DNA of 64,000 nt. Source: Cytophagales bacterium (GTDB lineage Bacteria; Bacteroidota; Bacteroidia; Cytophagales; Cyclobacteriaceae). The stretch is from contig JANYHW010000157.1 of the NCBI GenBank assembly GCA_025358885.1, positions 1 to 64,000 of the forward strand. Reading direction: 5' to 3'. Positions within the stretch are counted from its first letter, which is position 1. The number at the start of each line of letters is the position of its first letter. Below are positions 48,378-56,603 of this stretch, one piece after another. A program made the translations under genes and the position numbers. The notes under the pieces were generated by a model that did no database searches, was not told the origin of the DNA, and was given only the letters and a program-made list of their open reading frames with translations.

Positions 48378-49031
48378 ATGAAGATCACTGCCGTCCTTTT
48401 TGATTTTATCGGCACCACGGTGATGGAACGAGAGGACGCCATTAACATGGCCTTTGAGGACGCCTTTCGATCATCAGGCATCACCGTTGATTCCAACGCA
48501 CTTCGCCAAAATCGGGGCAAAGACAAAAGGGAATTGATTGATACGCTATTGGTAGGTAGCAATCACACAGCCAAGAACAGGGAGAGGATCTATGCCTCAT
48601 TTCACACCAACGTTAAAAACTCACTCGACAAATTCGCCCTCAACCCAGGCACATTGACAGTCCTGGCTCATTTAAGAAAGAAGGGAATAAAGATTGGCTT
48701 GGGAAGTGGGTTGGCCCGTGACCTTTTCGAGCTGATCTTTGACCGCCTTCTCTGGGACAAAACCCTTTTTGATTACATCGGCATCGCCAAAGAAGTGGGG
48801 GAAGGCAGGCCTTCACCCGACATGATTTTTGACATGATGAAGTTGTTAAATGTTTCACACGCTGATGAATTTTTGAAAATTGGTGACACCACCGCCGATA
48901 TCATGGAGGGAAAAAATGCGGGGGTTAAGACAGCAGTGCTACTATCCGGAACACAACCTGAATCCGCATTGCGACAAACTCATCCTGATTTTGTACTTAA
49001 CAAATTGGAAGAGTTAGCCAGCATTCTCTAA
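48378..49031 (+). CDS. HAD family hydrolase (phosphonatase-like)
   Basis: 217 aa; VLFDFIGTTV, GLGSGLARDL, GRPSPDMIF, KIGDTTADIMEGKNAG. Confidence 0.9.
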   Translation: MKITAVLFDFIGTTVMEREDAINMAFEDAFRSSGITVDSNALRQNRGKDKRELIDTLLVGSNHTAKNRERIYASFHTNVKNSLDKFALNPGTLTVLAHLRKKGIKIGLGSGLARDLFELIFDRLLWDKTLFDYIGIAKEVGEGRPSPDMIFDMMKLLNVSHADEFLKIGDTTADIMEGKNAGVKTAVLLSGTQPESALRQTHPDFVLNKLEELASIL

Positions 49032-49063
49032 AACGCTTCAACACATTAACGTTTCAACACGTC

Positions 49064-49831
49064 TCAAATATCCTTTCTCACAAATTTCCTCATCGCCAAT
49101 ATGAGCGGCACCAAAGTCCAGGCGACCAAGAGCAGTAACGAATAAGTGATACCCAGGCTACTTCCAAAAAAGTTTTTGTAGAAAGCACCGGTATAGCCCA
49201 TCAATGCTGACAAGTCTAACTTTAGCAATATGATGATCCGGGCGAGATCAATGGGATTCAGGGATACGAGTGCAAGGGTGACCTTTTCCAGAGGGTAGTC
49301 GCTGAAACTGTAAATAACATACAAGATCAATCCGTCATAAATGAGTGTGAAATAAAACCAGAACAAAAGCGTCACTCCAATGGCTTTGGCCTTGTCGCGG
49401 GTGGACACAGAGGCCCCGAAGGCGAGAGCCACAAATACAAACGTGAGGAGCAAGCCTGCCAACACAAGGTACAAGGTGCTGTCGGTAAAATTGATCAGTA
49501 GCATCGGCAATGCTACTCCGATTACGAATGCGCAAGAGAGTGCGAAAGCTATTGCTATAAACTCAGCAAAGAAAATTGTCTTCCGGTTGACCGGCTGGGC
49601 CAGCAGCAGCTCAATGAACTCATAGGAGTTAAAGAAATGAATTGTGGTGAAAATGATACTCACCAGGGGCACAACCAACAAAATAATATTTAACAAGCTG
49701 AGGGTAGCCTTACCCGGATCGTTGTCAAGACTGAACATACTCAGGGTGACCACCAATAAGAACACGGTGTACAACATCACAAACCGATTCCGGAGGATAT
49801 CGTACATCACGTATTTGGCGATCTTGATCAT
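49064..49831 (-). CDS. nosY: ABC transporter permease of nos cluster
   Basis: 255 aa, about six TM; follows nosF with 4-nt overlap. Confidence 0.85.
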   Translation of the reverse strand: MIKIAKYVMYDILRNRFVMLYTVFLLVVTLSMFSLDNDPGKATLSLLNIILLVVPLVSIIFTTIHFFNSYEFIELLLAQPVNRKTIFFAEFIAIAFALSCAFVIGVALPMLLINFTDSTLYLVLAGLLLTFVFVALAFGASVSTRDKAKAIGVTLLFWFYFTLIYDGLILYVIYSFSDYPLEKVTLALVSLNPIDLARIIILLKLDLSALMGYTGAFYKNFFGSSLGITYSLLLLVAWTLVPLILAMRKFVRKDI

Positions 49832-50553
49832 GCTGTCAGCGTTTGGGTAAGGTTACGCTTCATGATTGTGGCAATTGCCCTTCCCAGTTTCACTTCTCGC
49901 GTTTCTTCTTTCAGAAGATCCAGCGAGTCGTTGAACAGTACTTTTCCTTCCTCCAGATATATTACATGCGAGGATAATTCATCGAGGTCGCTCATGATGT
50001 GAGACGTGATCAGGAATAACCTTTCTTTGTTTTTTTCCAGGAGGATTTTTGCTTTCAATGTCTCCACCGCGATGGGATCAAGCCCTGCCGTAGGTTCATC
50101 AAGGATCAGGATGCGTGGATTGAAAAGGAACGCCAATGCGGCACTCACCTTCTGTCTGGTGCCGCCGGAAAGGGTATGGAGTCGCTTGTCTTTCATCTGG
50201 TTAAGTCTGAACTCCTTGATCAACTCTTCGTCCAGGTTGGAGGCATCTCCTCGCAAATCACGAATCATCTCAAAGAGCTGTCCGATTTTCATTTGGTCGG
50301 GATAACGCCCGATTTGTGGCATGTATCCAATCTGGTGACGATAGGTCCAGTCATTGGCTATGGACTTATCCGCTACTTTGATCTCGCCACTATCGGGGAG
50401 CACCATGCCGAGAATACACTTGATCAAGGTGGTTTTCCCTGATCCATTTGGACCGATCATCGCATAGGACTTACTCGTGTGGAAATCGAGGCTTACTGAT
50501 TTCAACACTTCCAGTCTGCCAAATCGCTTACTTAGATCGTTAACCTTGATCAC
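49828..50553 (-). CDS. nosF: ABC transporter ATP-binding protein of nos cluster
   Basis: 241 aa; GPNGSGKTTLIK Walker A, LSGGTRQKVS signature, LILDEPTAGLDP. Confidence 0.9.
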   Translation of the reverse strand: MIKVNDLSKRFGRLEVLKSVSLDFHTSKSYAMIGPNGSGKTTLIKCILGMVLPDSGEIKVADKSIANDWTYRHQIGYMPQIGRYPDQMKIGQLFEMIRDLRGDASNLDEELIKEFRLNQMKDKRLHTLSGGTRQKVSAALAFLFNPRILILDEPTAGLDPIAVETLKAKILLEKNKERLFLITSHIMSDLDELSSHVIYLEEGKVLFNDSLDLLKEETREVKLGRAIATIMKRNLTQTLTA

Positions 50554-50584
50554 AATGAACTAAAAATTAAGAATTACCACTTCA

Positions 50585-51868
50585 TCATCTCGCCATTCTC
50601 ATCAACGGGTGAACATCATTCAGGCTCTCAGGCGTGATGGAAGGTACCACTTTTTCGGTGCGATCGAGGAGATAGACAAGGAAGCTCCGCCACAGCATGA
50701 CGGCCGACGGCATTTTTTCCACCACCATGGAGTACAAACTCACCGGGTGATACGGCACATCCCCTACGCCGTCTTTATTGAGATCATATCCCTCATATTT
50801 ATCCCAATAGTTGTGATCGATGGTATTCAGCACAAGTGATCCATTGGTGGCCATGTCGAACGTGTTGGCCGTGAAAGTATTCTTTGTAAAATCGTTTCCA
50901 TCGCAGTTGGCCTGGATTTTCACAGCCCATCCATTCTGATCAAAGGTATTTTCGTCAAACTTGCACCGGCTGGAGCCCTCCATGTAGATACCCGTTGTGT
51001 TCCGGGAGAAAAAATTCTTTTCGATATTACTGTCGCGGATATCCTTTAGCAGCAACCCGAAGGATGCAGAGCCCCAGTTGTCTTCGAACCGGTTACCTTT
51101 CATATGCACCCCGACCGTGTACATCACCGCCACCCCTGCCCCATTGTTCTGAAATATGTTGGAACGGTAATCATCGTTGTGGGAAAACATAAAATGCAGT
51201 CCATAGCGCATATTGTGGTGGCTGAAGTTATTCTCCACCTGCGAATGAGTCACAAATTCAAAGTAAATGCCATCACGGTGTCCGCTTACCTTGTTGTTCC
51301 TGATGGTAATGGAATCACACTTCCACGCGTGGATACCATTGCCTATTTGCTCTGCATCAATATTCGATTGGAGGATATTTTTCTCAATCAGGCAACCCAC
51401 GGAGTTTGACAAATAGATCCCGAAGAAAGTATTTTCAAATAGATTGTTGATAACCTTAAGCCGCCTTGATTCCAGGGCCTTGATCGCAGCGATGTCATTG
51501 ATGCTTCCCACACCCGTGTTAATGAACTTCAATCCAATGATGGACACATTGGGGGCTGCTATCGTAAGGATTTCATACTTACTCTCGCCATCCATGACCG
51601 GATATTCAGTCCCTATCAATGTTATTGATTTCTGAATGATCAGATTTCCTTCGCGGTAAATCCCAGGAAGAATCCGGATTGTATCGCCATGAGATGCCAG
51701 TTGTATCGCCGACCTAATGGAACTTAACTCCCCACCGGGGCCCACTGTCCAGGTCCTCGAAATGGCTGAAAATGAAATGAATAAAAGGAAAGAAAGAACT
51801 GCTCCGTCCCGCAGCGTTATTTGTATTGCGTGACCACTTCGCCCCATGCTAGGTAAATACCTTTCCAT
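50585..51868 (-). CDS. nosD: Nitrous oxide reductase maturation protein NosD (periplasmic beta-helix)
   Basis: 427 aa; parallel beta-helix repeats (NNLFENTFFGIYLSNSVGCLIEKN...). Confidence 0.9.
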   Translation of the reverse strand: MERYLPSMGRSGHAIQITLRDGAVLSFLLFISFSAISRTWTVGPGGELSSIRSAIQLASHGDTIRILPGIYREGNLIIQKSITLIGTEYPVMDGESKYEILTIAAPNVSIIGLKFINTGVGSINDIAAIKALESRRLKVINNLFENTFFGIYLSNSVGCLIEKNILQSNIDAEQIGNGIHAWKCDSITIRNNKVSGHRDGIYFEFVTHSQVENNFSHHNMRYGLHFMFSHNDDYRSNIFQNNGAGVAVMYTVGVHMKGNRFEDNWGSASFGLLLKDIRDSNIEKNFFSRNTTGIYMEGSSRCKFDENTFDQNGWAVKIQANCDGNDFTKNTFTANTFDMATNGSLVLNTIDHNYWDKYEGYDLNKDGVGDVPYHPVSLYSMVVEKMPSAVMLWRSFLVYLLDRTEKVVPSITPESLNDVHPLMRMAR

Positions 51869-52260
51869 TGTTTTTTAAAGTTATCCATCTCGGCTTTCGA
51901 TTCAAAGGCCGCCACCTGTCCATCCATTGGACTTCTTATCTCGTTGGCTTTCAAGTAAAATGCGTCCCGCGCATTGATCAGATTCCCCGGGTTTAAGTAG
52001 TTCACCACCAGCACATGGCTGAAGTGACTGGTTTCTTCATAGTCTGAATTGTAGAAATTGAGAAAGCAATTCATGTCATCAAACTTGTACACCTTTCCTT
52101 TGTCGGTGACAAGCTCAGCGCCAAATTTCTTGTCCATCAGGGTCATTTTACAGAATTGGCAGACATCTGTACCATAATTCAATGGTTCCGGTTCAGCTGA
52201 GCAGGACCCCAGGATCAAAGAGACAAAAAGGAGGTAACCGACAAAGCCAATTACTTTCAT
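51817..52260 (-). CDS. nosL: NosL family copper lipoprotein
   Basis: Start at 52260 (MKVIGFVGYLLFVSLILGSCSAEPEPLNYGTDVCQFCKMTLMDKKFGAELV); lipobox and CxxCKM motif. Confidence 0.9.
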   Translation of the reverse strand: MKVIGFVGYLLFVSLILGSCSAEPEPLNYGTDVCQFCKMTLMDKKFGAELVTDKGKVYKFDDMNCFLNFYNSDYEETSHFSHVLVVNYLNPGNLINARDAFYLKANEIRSPMDGQVAAFESKAEMDNFKKQWKGIYLAWGEVVTQYK

Positions 52261-52276
52261 AAAATATTCATTTTGC

Positions 52277-52852
52277 CTACTTGCTGTTCGTTTTCCATTC
52301 CAGGACCATAAGACCAAAAAGCAAAACGCCAACACCCATGAAAATCCACCCCCCAATGTCAGGCCCGGAGAAAGCGGTAAAATTCAAAAGTACTTTCGTG
52401 CCAATGAGCGGTGGTTGATAGGACATACCTTCAATCTTTATTGCGGCGTCAGGGTTCAGGTTATGTCCGTAATCATAACCCCATAACCAAAAGTCAACGA
52501 GGGCACCCACTCCGGCCGCCATAATCAACCCAAAGAAAACGATCAAGCCGATTCTACGGTTCCAAAGACACGCCAGCAATCCAGCCCCGATAATAAAGCC
52601 GACGATATAAATCATGTATCCAAACTCGGGGAACATGCTTACTTCAATGATTCGCATGCCGATATAGTGGTTCAGGGCGCTGATGATTTTCACATCACCA
52701 CTGAGCGTGTTGATCCAGATCTTCATTTCCAGTCCCTCCGGATATTGAGGTGCCCACATCAGAATCTGCCACAAGGGAACATAGTAAGTGGCGATGAGTG
52801 TCAGGGTCGAGACTCCTAGGGAAATTCGCGTTATCGGTCTTAACGTTTTCAT
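52277..52852 (-). CDS. Conserved multi-TM protein of the nos cluster, candidate NosB
   Basis: 191 aa, several TM segments; lies between nosZ and nosL. Confidence 0.6.
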   Translation of the reverse strand: MKTLRPITRISLGVSTLTLIATYYVPLWQILMWAPQYPEGLEMKIWINTLSGDVKIISALNHYIGMRIIEVSMFPEFGYMIYIVGFIIGAGLLACLWNRRIGLIVFFGLIMAAGVGALVDFWLWGYDYGHNLNPDAAIKIEGMSYQPPLIGTKVLLNFTAFSGPDIGGWIFMGVGVLLFGLMVLEWKTNSK

Positions 52853-52931
52853 TTTGTTGTTGGAAAAAAGGCGCCCCGTTCGCGAAGCGCCCCGATCGAT
52901 TCATGTCTTTACCTGTAAACTATGAAACGAT

Positions 52932-54917
52932 CTACTTCCCAGGGCCAGCGGCCTCCGGTTCGATTTTTCCTGTTGAAAATTTAATGGGTACATTGCTGTT
53001 GGCGGGCGAAACCCTCACATACCCCTGCATCTCCTGGTGAAGGGCGGAACAAAAGTCGGTACAGTAGAAAGGTGATACACCTACCTCATCAGGAATCCAC
53101 TTCAATGTCTGTGTTTCACCAGGCATCACCAGAATTTCTGCGTTGGCCGCTCCTTTGATGGCAAAGCCATGGGGAACATCCCAGTCTTGTTCAAGGTTGG
53201 TGACATGGAAATAAACCACATCACCCATTTTGACACCTTCAATGTTGTCGGGTGTCAGGTGGGAGCGAATGGCCGTCATGTACACGTGCACTTCTTTTCC
53301 TTTACGCTCCACTTTGGTTTCCTTTTCACCCCTGGCCGCGTATTGATGATGATTGTCTTCGATCTTATAAAACTTGACCGAATTGGGTGTGATCATACTT
53401 GCAGGGATAGATTCGGCATAGTGAGGCTCACCCGTGGTAGGGAAGTCAAGCAGCAATTGCATCTTGTCTCCTGAGATATCATACAATTGCGCGGACTGTG
53501 TTAATTCCGGACCCGTGGGCAGGTAACGGTCCTTCGTGATCTTGTTGTAGGCAACTACATATTTTCCATGAGGCTTGCGGGTTGGTCCACCGGGTACTGA
53601 CAAGTGACCGATGGAATAATATGTAGGCACACGGTCGAGTACTTCAAGGGTCTTCACATTCCATTTCACAATTTCTGAAGACACAAAGAAAGAAGTATAG
53701 GCATTGCCATTGTTGTCGAACTCCGTGTGCAAGGGTCCAAGTCCGGGTTTCTTCACTTCCCCATAAAGAGCAGACTCATATTTGATAACAGGGATACCGG
53801 CAAACTCACCTTCAAAGTCCTTGTCGGCGATAGCCTTTTGAATTTTCGTGAACGAAAATACCGGGATCAATGCCGCCAATTTGCCGGAAGCCACAATGTA
53901 CTCTCCGGTAGGATCTGTATCGCACCCATGTGGTGACTTTGGACAGGGAATAAAGTAAATGATGTCTTTCAATATGGTGGGGTCAAGCTGCATTACCTCG
54001 GTCATCATTTCTGATGTGGCCATTTGGGTCGTTTCATTAAGCACATTATGCGCATATTTTGCCTTCACCATGCTGCCTTTTCCCTGGGCGATGTACTCCT
54101 CCGCTTTTTTCCAATTCACTGCCATAATAAAGTCTTTATCTTTCTGTGTGGCATTCACCTCGAGAAGGGTATAGGCTTGTTCTGTGTTGTAGCAAGAGAA
54201 GAAGAACCATCCATGGGAAGGACCCTTTCCGGCACGGGACAAATCGAAGTCAACACCGGGGGTCTTCAACTGAAAGCCGATGCTCATGCGACCGGAAGTC
54301 GGATCGATCTTGATAAAGCTGATGGTCCCCTTGAAATTTTTTTTGTAGGTGCTGATGGGAACGTCTTTGTCATCACCCATAGGAATGCTGAATCGTGTGC
54401 CTGCCACAATGTATTCACTGTTTTCAGTAATAAAGGGAGAAGAGTGATTCCCACCACTGTTAGGGAGTTCCAGTATCTCCTCTGTTTTGAATGTTTTCAG
54501 GCTTACCCGGGCAACGCGAGGAGTATTGTTCCCGTTGCCAAACGCCCAACGACCATCGTGTTCACCGTTGGTGAGTGACAAGGCAATGTGGTGAAGGTCA
54601 TCCCATGGCACATAACCGTGTGACGTGTTGAGCATCGGTTTTGATTCCTCACTGAATCCATAGCCGTTTTCCGGGAATTGCGAGAATACCGGAATGATTC
54701 TGAACAGCCTGCCTGACGGAAGCCCATAGATGGACATCTGTCCGTTGAATCCACCGGAAACGATGTTATAAAACTCATCGTACTTGCCTGGAGCCACATA
54801 AACTTTTGAAGCAGCATCACCGATAATGGCGGCTTGCGGACCTTTGGGCTTGCAGCTATAGAAAGTTAGCGCTACTCCTGCCAACAGGAATAAAGCCGAT
54901 TTGATTGACGTTTTCAT
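52932..54917 (-). CDS. nosZ: Nitrous-oxide reductase, clade II (Sec-dependent) type
   Basis: Start at 54917 (MKTSIKSALFLLAGVALTFYSCKPKG); SFGNG/GGNHSSPFITENSEY; CuA region FYCTDFCSALHQEMQGYVRV. Confidence 0.95.
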   Translation of the reverse strand: MKTSIKSALFLLAGVALTFYSCKPKGPQAAIIGDAASKVYVAPGKYDEFYNIVSGGFNGQMSIYGLPSGRLFRIIPVFSQFPENGYGFSEESKPMLNTSHGYVPWDDLHHIALSLTNGEHDGRWAFGNGNNTPRVARVSLKTFKTEEILELPNSGGNHSSPFITENSEYIVAGTRFSIPMGDDKDVPISTYKKNFKGTISFIKIDPTSGRMSIGFQLKTPGVDFDLSRAGKGPSHGWFFFSCYNTEQAYTLLEVNATQKDKDFIMAVNWKKAEEYIAQGKGSMVKAKYAHNVLNETTQMATSEMMTEVMQLDPTILKDIIYFIPCPKSPHGCDTDPTGEYIVASGKLAALIPVFSFTKIQKAIADKDFEGEFAGIPVIKYESALYGEVKKPGLGPLHTEFDNNGNAYTSFFVSSEIVKWNVKTLEVLDRVPTYYSIGHLSVPGGPTRKPHGKYVVAYNKITKDRYLPTGPELTQSAQLYDISGDKMQLLLDFPTTGEPHYAESIPASMITPNSVKFYKIEDNHHQYAARGEKETKVERKGKEVHVYMTAIRSHLTPDNIEGVKMGDVVYFHVTNLEQDWDVPHGFAIKGAANAEILVMPGETQTLKWIPDEVGVSPFYCTDFCSALHQEMQGYVRVSPANSNVPIKFSTGKIEPEAAGPGK

Positions 54918-54954
54918 GTTATGGTTAATTATGAATAGTGTTTCAATCTTGGTG

Positions 54955-55425
54955 TTATTTTTCTCCGTCGTTCTTGCGCATGAATTCCAGAATATCGCGC
55001 GCATCACCGATGGAAACATTTTGATTGGGCATTCGCGTAAGGCAGAGTTCCAATAACTTCTGTGCATCCGGATCTTTATCAAGCATGACTTCAACATTGG
55101 TGACCATGTTCATGATCCACTCCGGCTTCCTCCGTTGAGTAACTCCTTTCCAACCAGGACCTACAAAGCGGGTTTCATCGAGTTTATGACAAGCAGAGCA
55201 TTTCATTTCAAAAATGGCCAAGCCACGACCAATGCGGTCCTGCTCCAGTGGATTATGAAGAGTTACGGTTTTCACTGCACCAATGCCTTTCGTAGGGTCT
55301 GTGAGTACCGCTTCTGGTCCGGATTTTGACGACTGATCTGGAATTTCTTCGACGTTCTTGGGTTTATCCGGGGCGCATGAAAACAACAAGCTGGCAGCGA
55401 CTAGGGAGCAGAAAATTCGGTTCAT
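54955..55425 (-). CDS. Monohaem c-type cytochrome lipoprotein, first gene of the nos operon
   Basis: 156 aa; lipobox SLLFSCAPD; MKCSACHKLDETRFVGPGWKGVTQRRKPEWIMNM; SMet region TRMPNQNVS. Confidence 0.9.
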   Translation of the reverse strand: MNRIFCSLVAASLLFSCAPDKPKNVEEIPDQSSKSGPEAVLTDPTKGIGAVKTVTLHNPLEQDRIGRGLAIFEMKCSACHKLDETRFVGPGWKGVTQRRKPEWIMNMVTNVEVMLDKDPDAQKLLELCLTRMPNQNVSIGDARDILEFMRKNDGEK

Positions 55426-55473
55426 AGATTGGTTTTTATGGTTGCAAGGTAGTTTTGAAGAAAGATGGTACCT

Positions 55474-55489
55474 TATGATCTAAGTCATA
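55474..55489. promoter_or_regulatory. Candidate Crp/Fnr-type box upstream of the nos operon
   Basis: TATGATCTAAGTCATA (TATGA-N6-TCATA), centre 56 nt upstream of the cytochrome c ATG. Confidence 0.6.
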
Positions 55490-55546
55490 TTCATCAAACC
55501 AAATTAGTCAAAAATACCCTGCCATTGCATCTTTTTTTTATTTGAC

Positions 55547-56170
55547 CTAAAATTGAATCTTGTGCCCTACCAACTTCAGTTTACCATCCTCTTCCATCTT
55601 CTTTACTGTGCGTATTACTGTCTCCACCCGAAGTCCACTCATATCTGCCAATTGTTGGCGGGTAAACGGAACAATGTAGTGGTGGTCTACACGGATCATT
55701 CCATTCTTTTTCTTTCCCGTGGCGCTATCCGCTTCTTCTTTCATGTATTTGAGCAGGCTCAGTATGCGATGTTCAGGATCATAAAATGAGATTTCCGACA
55801 GCACCATGGATTTGTACTTTAACCTTTGACATAACACCTGGTCCATGTGCAGATGAATATCAAAATTTTCCTGAAGGAGCTTGAAGAACTTGTCTTTGAC
55901 CAACTTGGATATCACGGTCGGTTCCAATGCGATGGCAGTACTGGGATAGGGGAATGAGCAAAACAGCGGCGGTTCGCCAAAACTGTCATCCGCCTTAAAA
56001 ATGCCCTGGATGAATTCTTGGCCGTCGGGGCTATCGGTAATCATCTTGATCGACCCTTTCAGCACCTGAAAGTAATGCAGGGCCTCATCGCCTTCGCGAA
56101 ACAGGACGTCATCTTTCTTAAGGGTTATTTCCCTGGCACCATATTTTGTCAAAAGTTCCGGACTAATCAT
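55547..56170 (-). CDS. Crp/Fnr family transcriptional regulator
   Basis: Start at 56170 (MISPELLTKYGAREITLKKDDVLFREGDEALHYFQVLKGSIKM); HTH FTRQQLADMSGLRVETVIRTVKKMEEDG. Confidence 0.9.
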   Translation of the reverse strand: MISPELLTKYGAREITLKKDDVLFREGDEALHYFQVLKGSIKMITDSPDGQEFIQGIFKADDSFGEPPLFCSFPYPSTAIALEPTVISKLVKDKFFKLLQENFDIHLHMDQVLCQRLKYKSMVLSEISFYDPEHRILSLLKYMKEEADSATGKKKNGMIRVDHHYIVPFTRQQLADMSGLRVETVIRTVKKMEEDGKLKLVGHKIQF

Positions 56171-56220
56171 GATTCTAAGTTCTTTCCTGCATAAAGTAAA
56201 CGCAGGTCGACGTACTGAAA

Positions 56221-56236
56221 CATGACTTTTATCAGG
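56221..56236. promoter_or_regulatory. Candidate Crp/Fnr-type box upstream of the Crp/Fnr gene
   Basis: CATGACTTTTATCAGG, centre 58 nt upstream of the 56170 start. Confidence 0.45.
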
Positions 56237-56436
56237 CTTTTGCTTGGATTTTGACAGGTATGCCTCCAGCAAAGGATTCCAGAAGGAATTGCAATCCGCC
56301 AGAAAAGATGGAAGGTTGATCTTTTTCATTTGGGTATTTGCCTCAAAATGAAAAAGAATTTAGCTAAGAATTCATGCGTCAGATCATACGGTAGCCATAG
56401 ATAGAATCACAGATAGTGATGCGGCTATTGACTCTA

Positions 56437-56586
56437 TTAGTCCTTCTTCTTCCCCTCAAACAACATTCTCACCGAAGGGCCATCCATATCGTCATACTGG
56501 CCGCTCTTGAGGCTCCAGATGAAGGCACCTAGAAACAGGATGGCGATGGTTAGGGAGATAGCGATAAGGAGTACGATGACAATCAT
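56437..56586 (-). CDS. ccoS: cbb3-type cytochrome oxidase assembly protein CcoS
   Basis: Manual translation MIVIVLLIAISLTIAILFLGAFIWSLKSGQYDDMDGPSVRMLFEGKKKD; classic CcoS pattern; directly follows ccoI. Not in ORF track. Confidence 0.9.
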   Translation of the reverse strand: MIVIVLLIAISLTIAILFLGAFIWSLKSGQYDDMDGPSVRMLFEGKKKD

Positions 56587-56603
56587 GGCATGAAGTTAAG
56601 GGA

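Noticed and set aside
54918-55097. N-terminal extension of NosZ in the ORF track (also 58998-59123 for CcoI and 56171-56329 for Crp/Fnr)
   Set aside because: The extensions overlap upstream genes or a promoter region and are not family-like; internal ATGs give canonical N-termini.
56376-56391. CATGCGTCAGATCATA as another Crp/Fnr box
   Set aside because: Left half-site lacks TGA; it lies over 200 nt upstream of the regulator gene, so it is probably chance.
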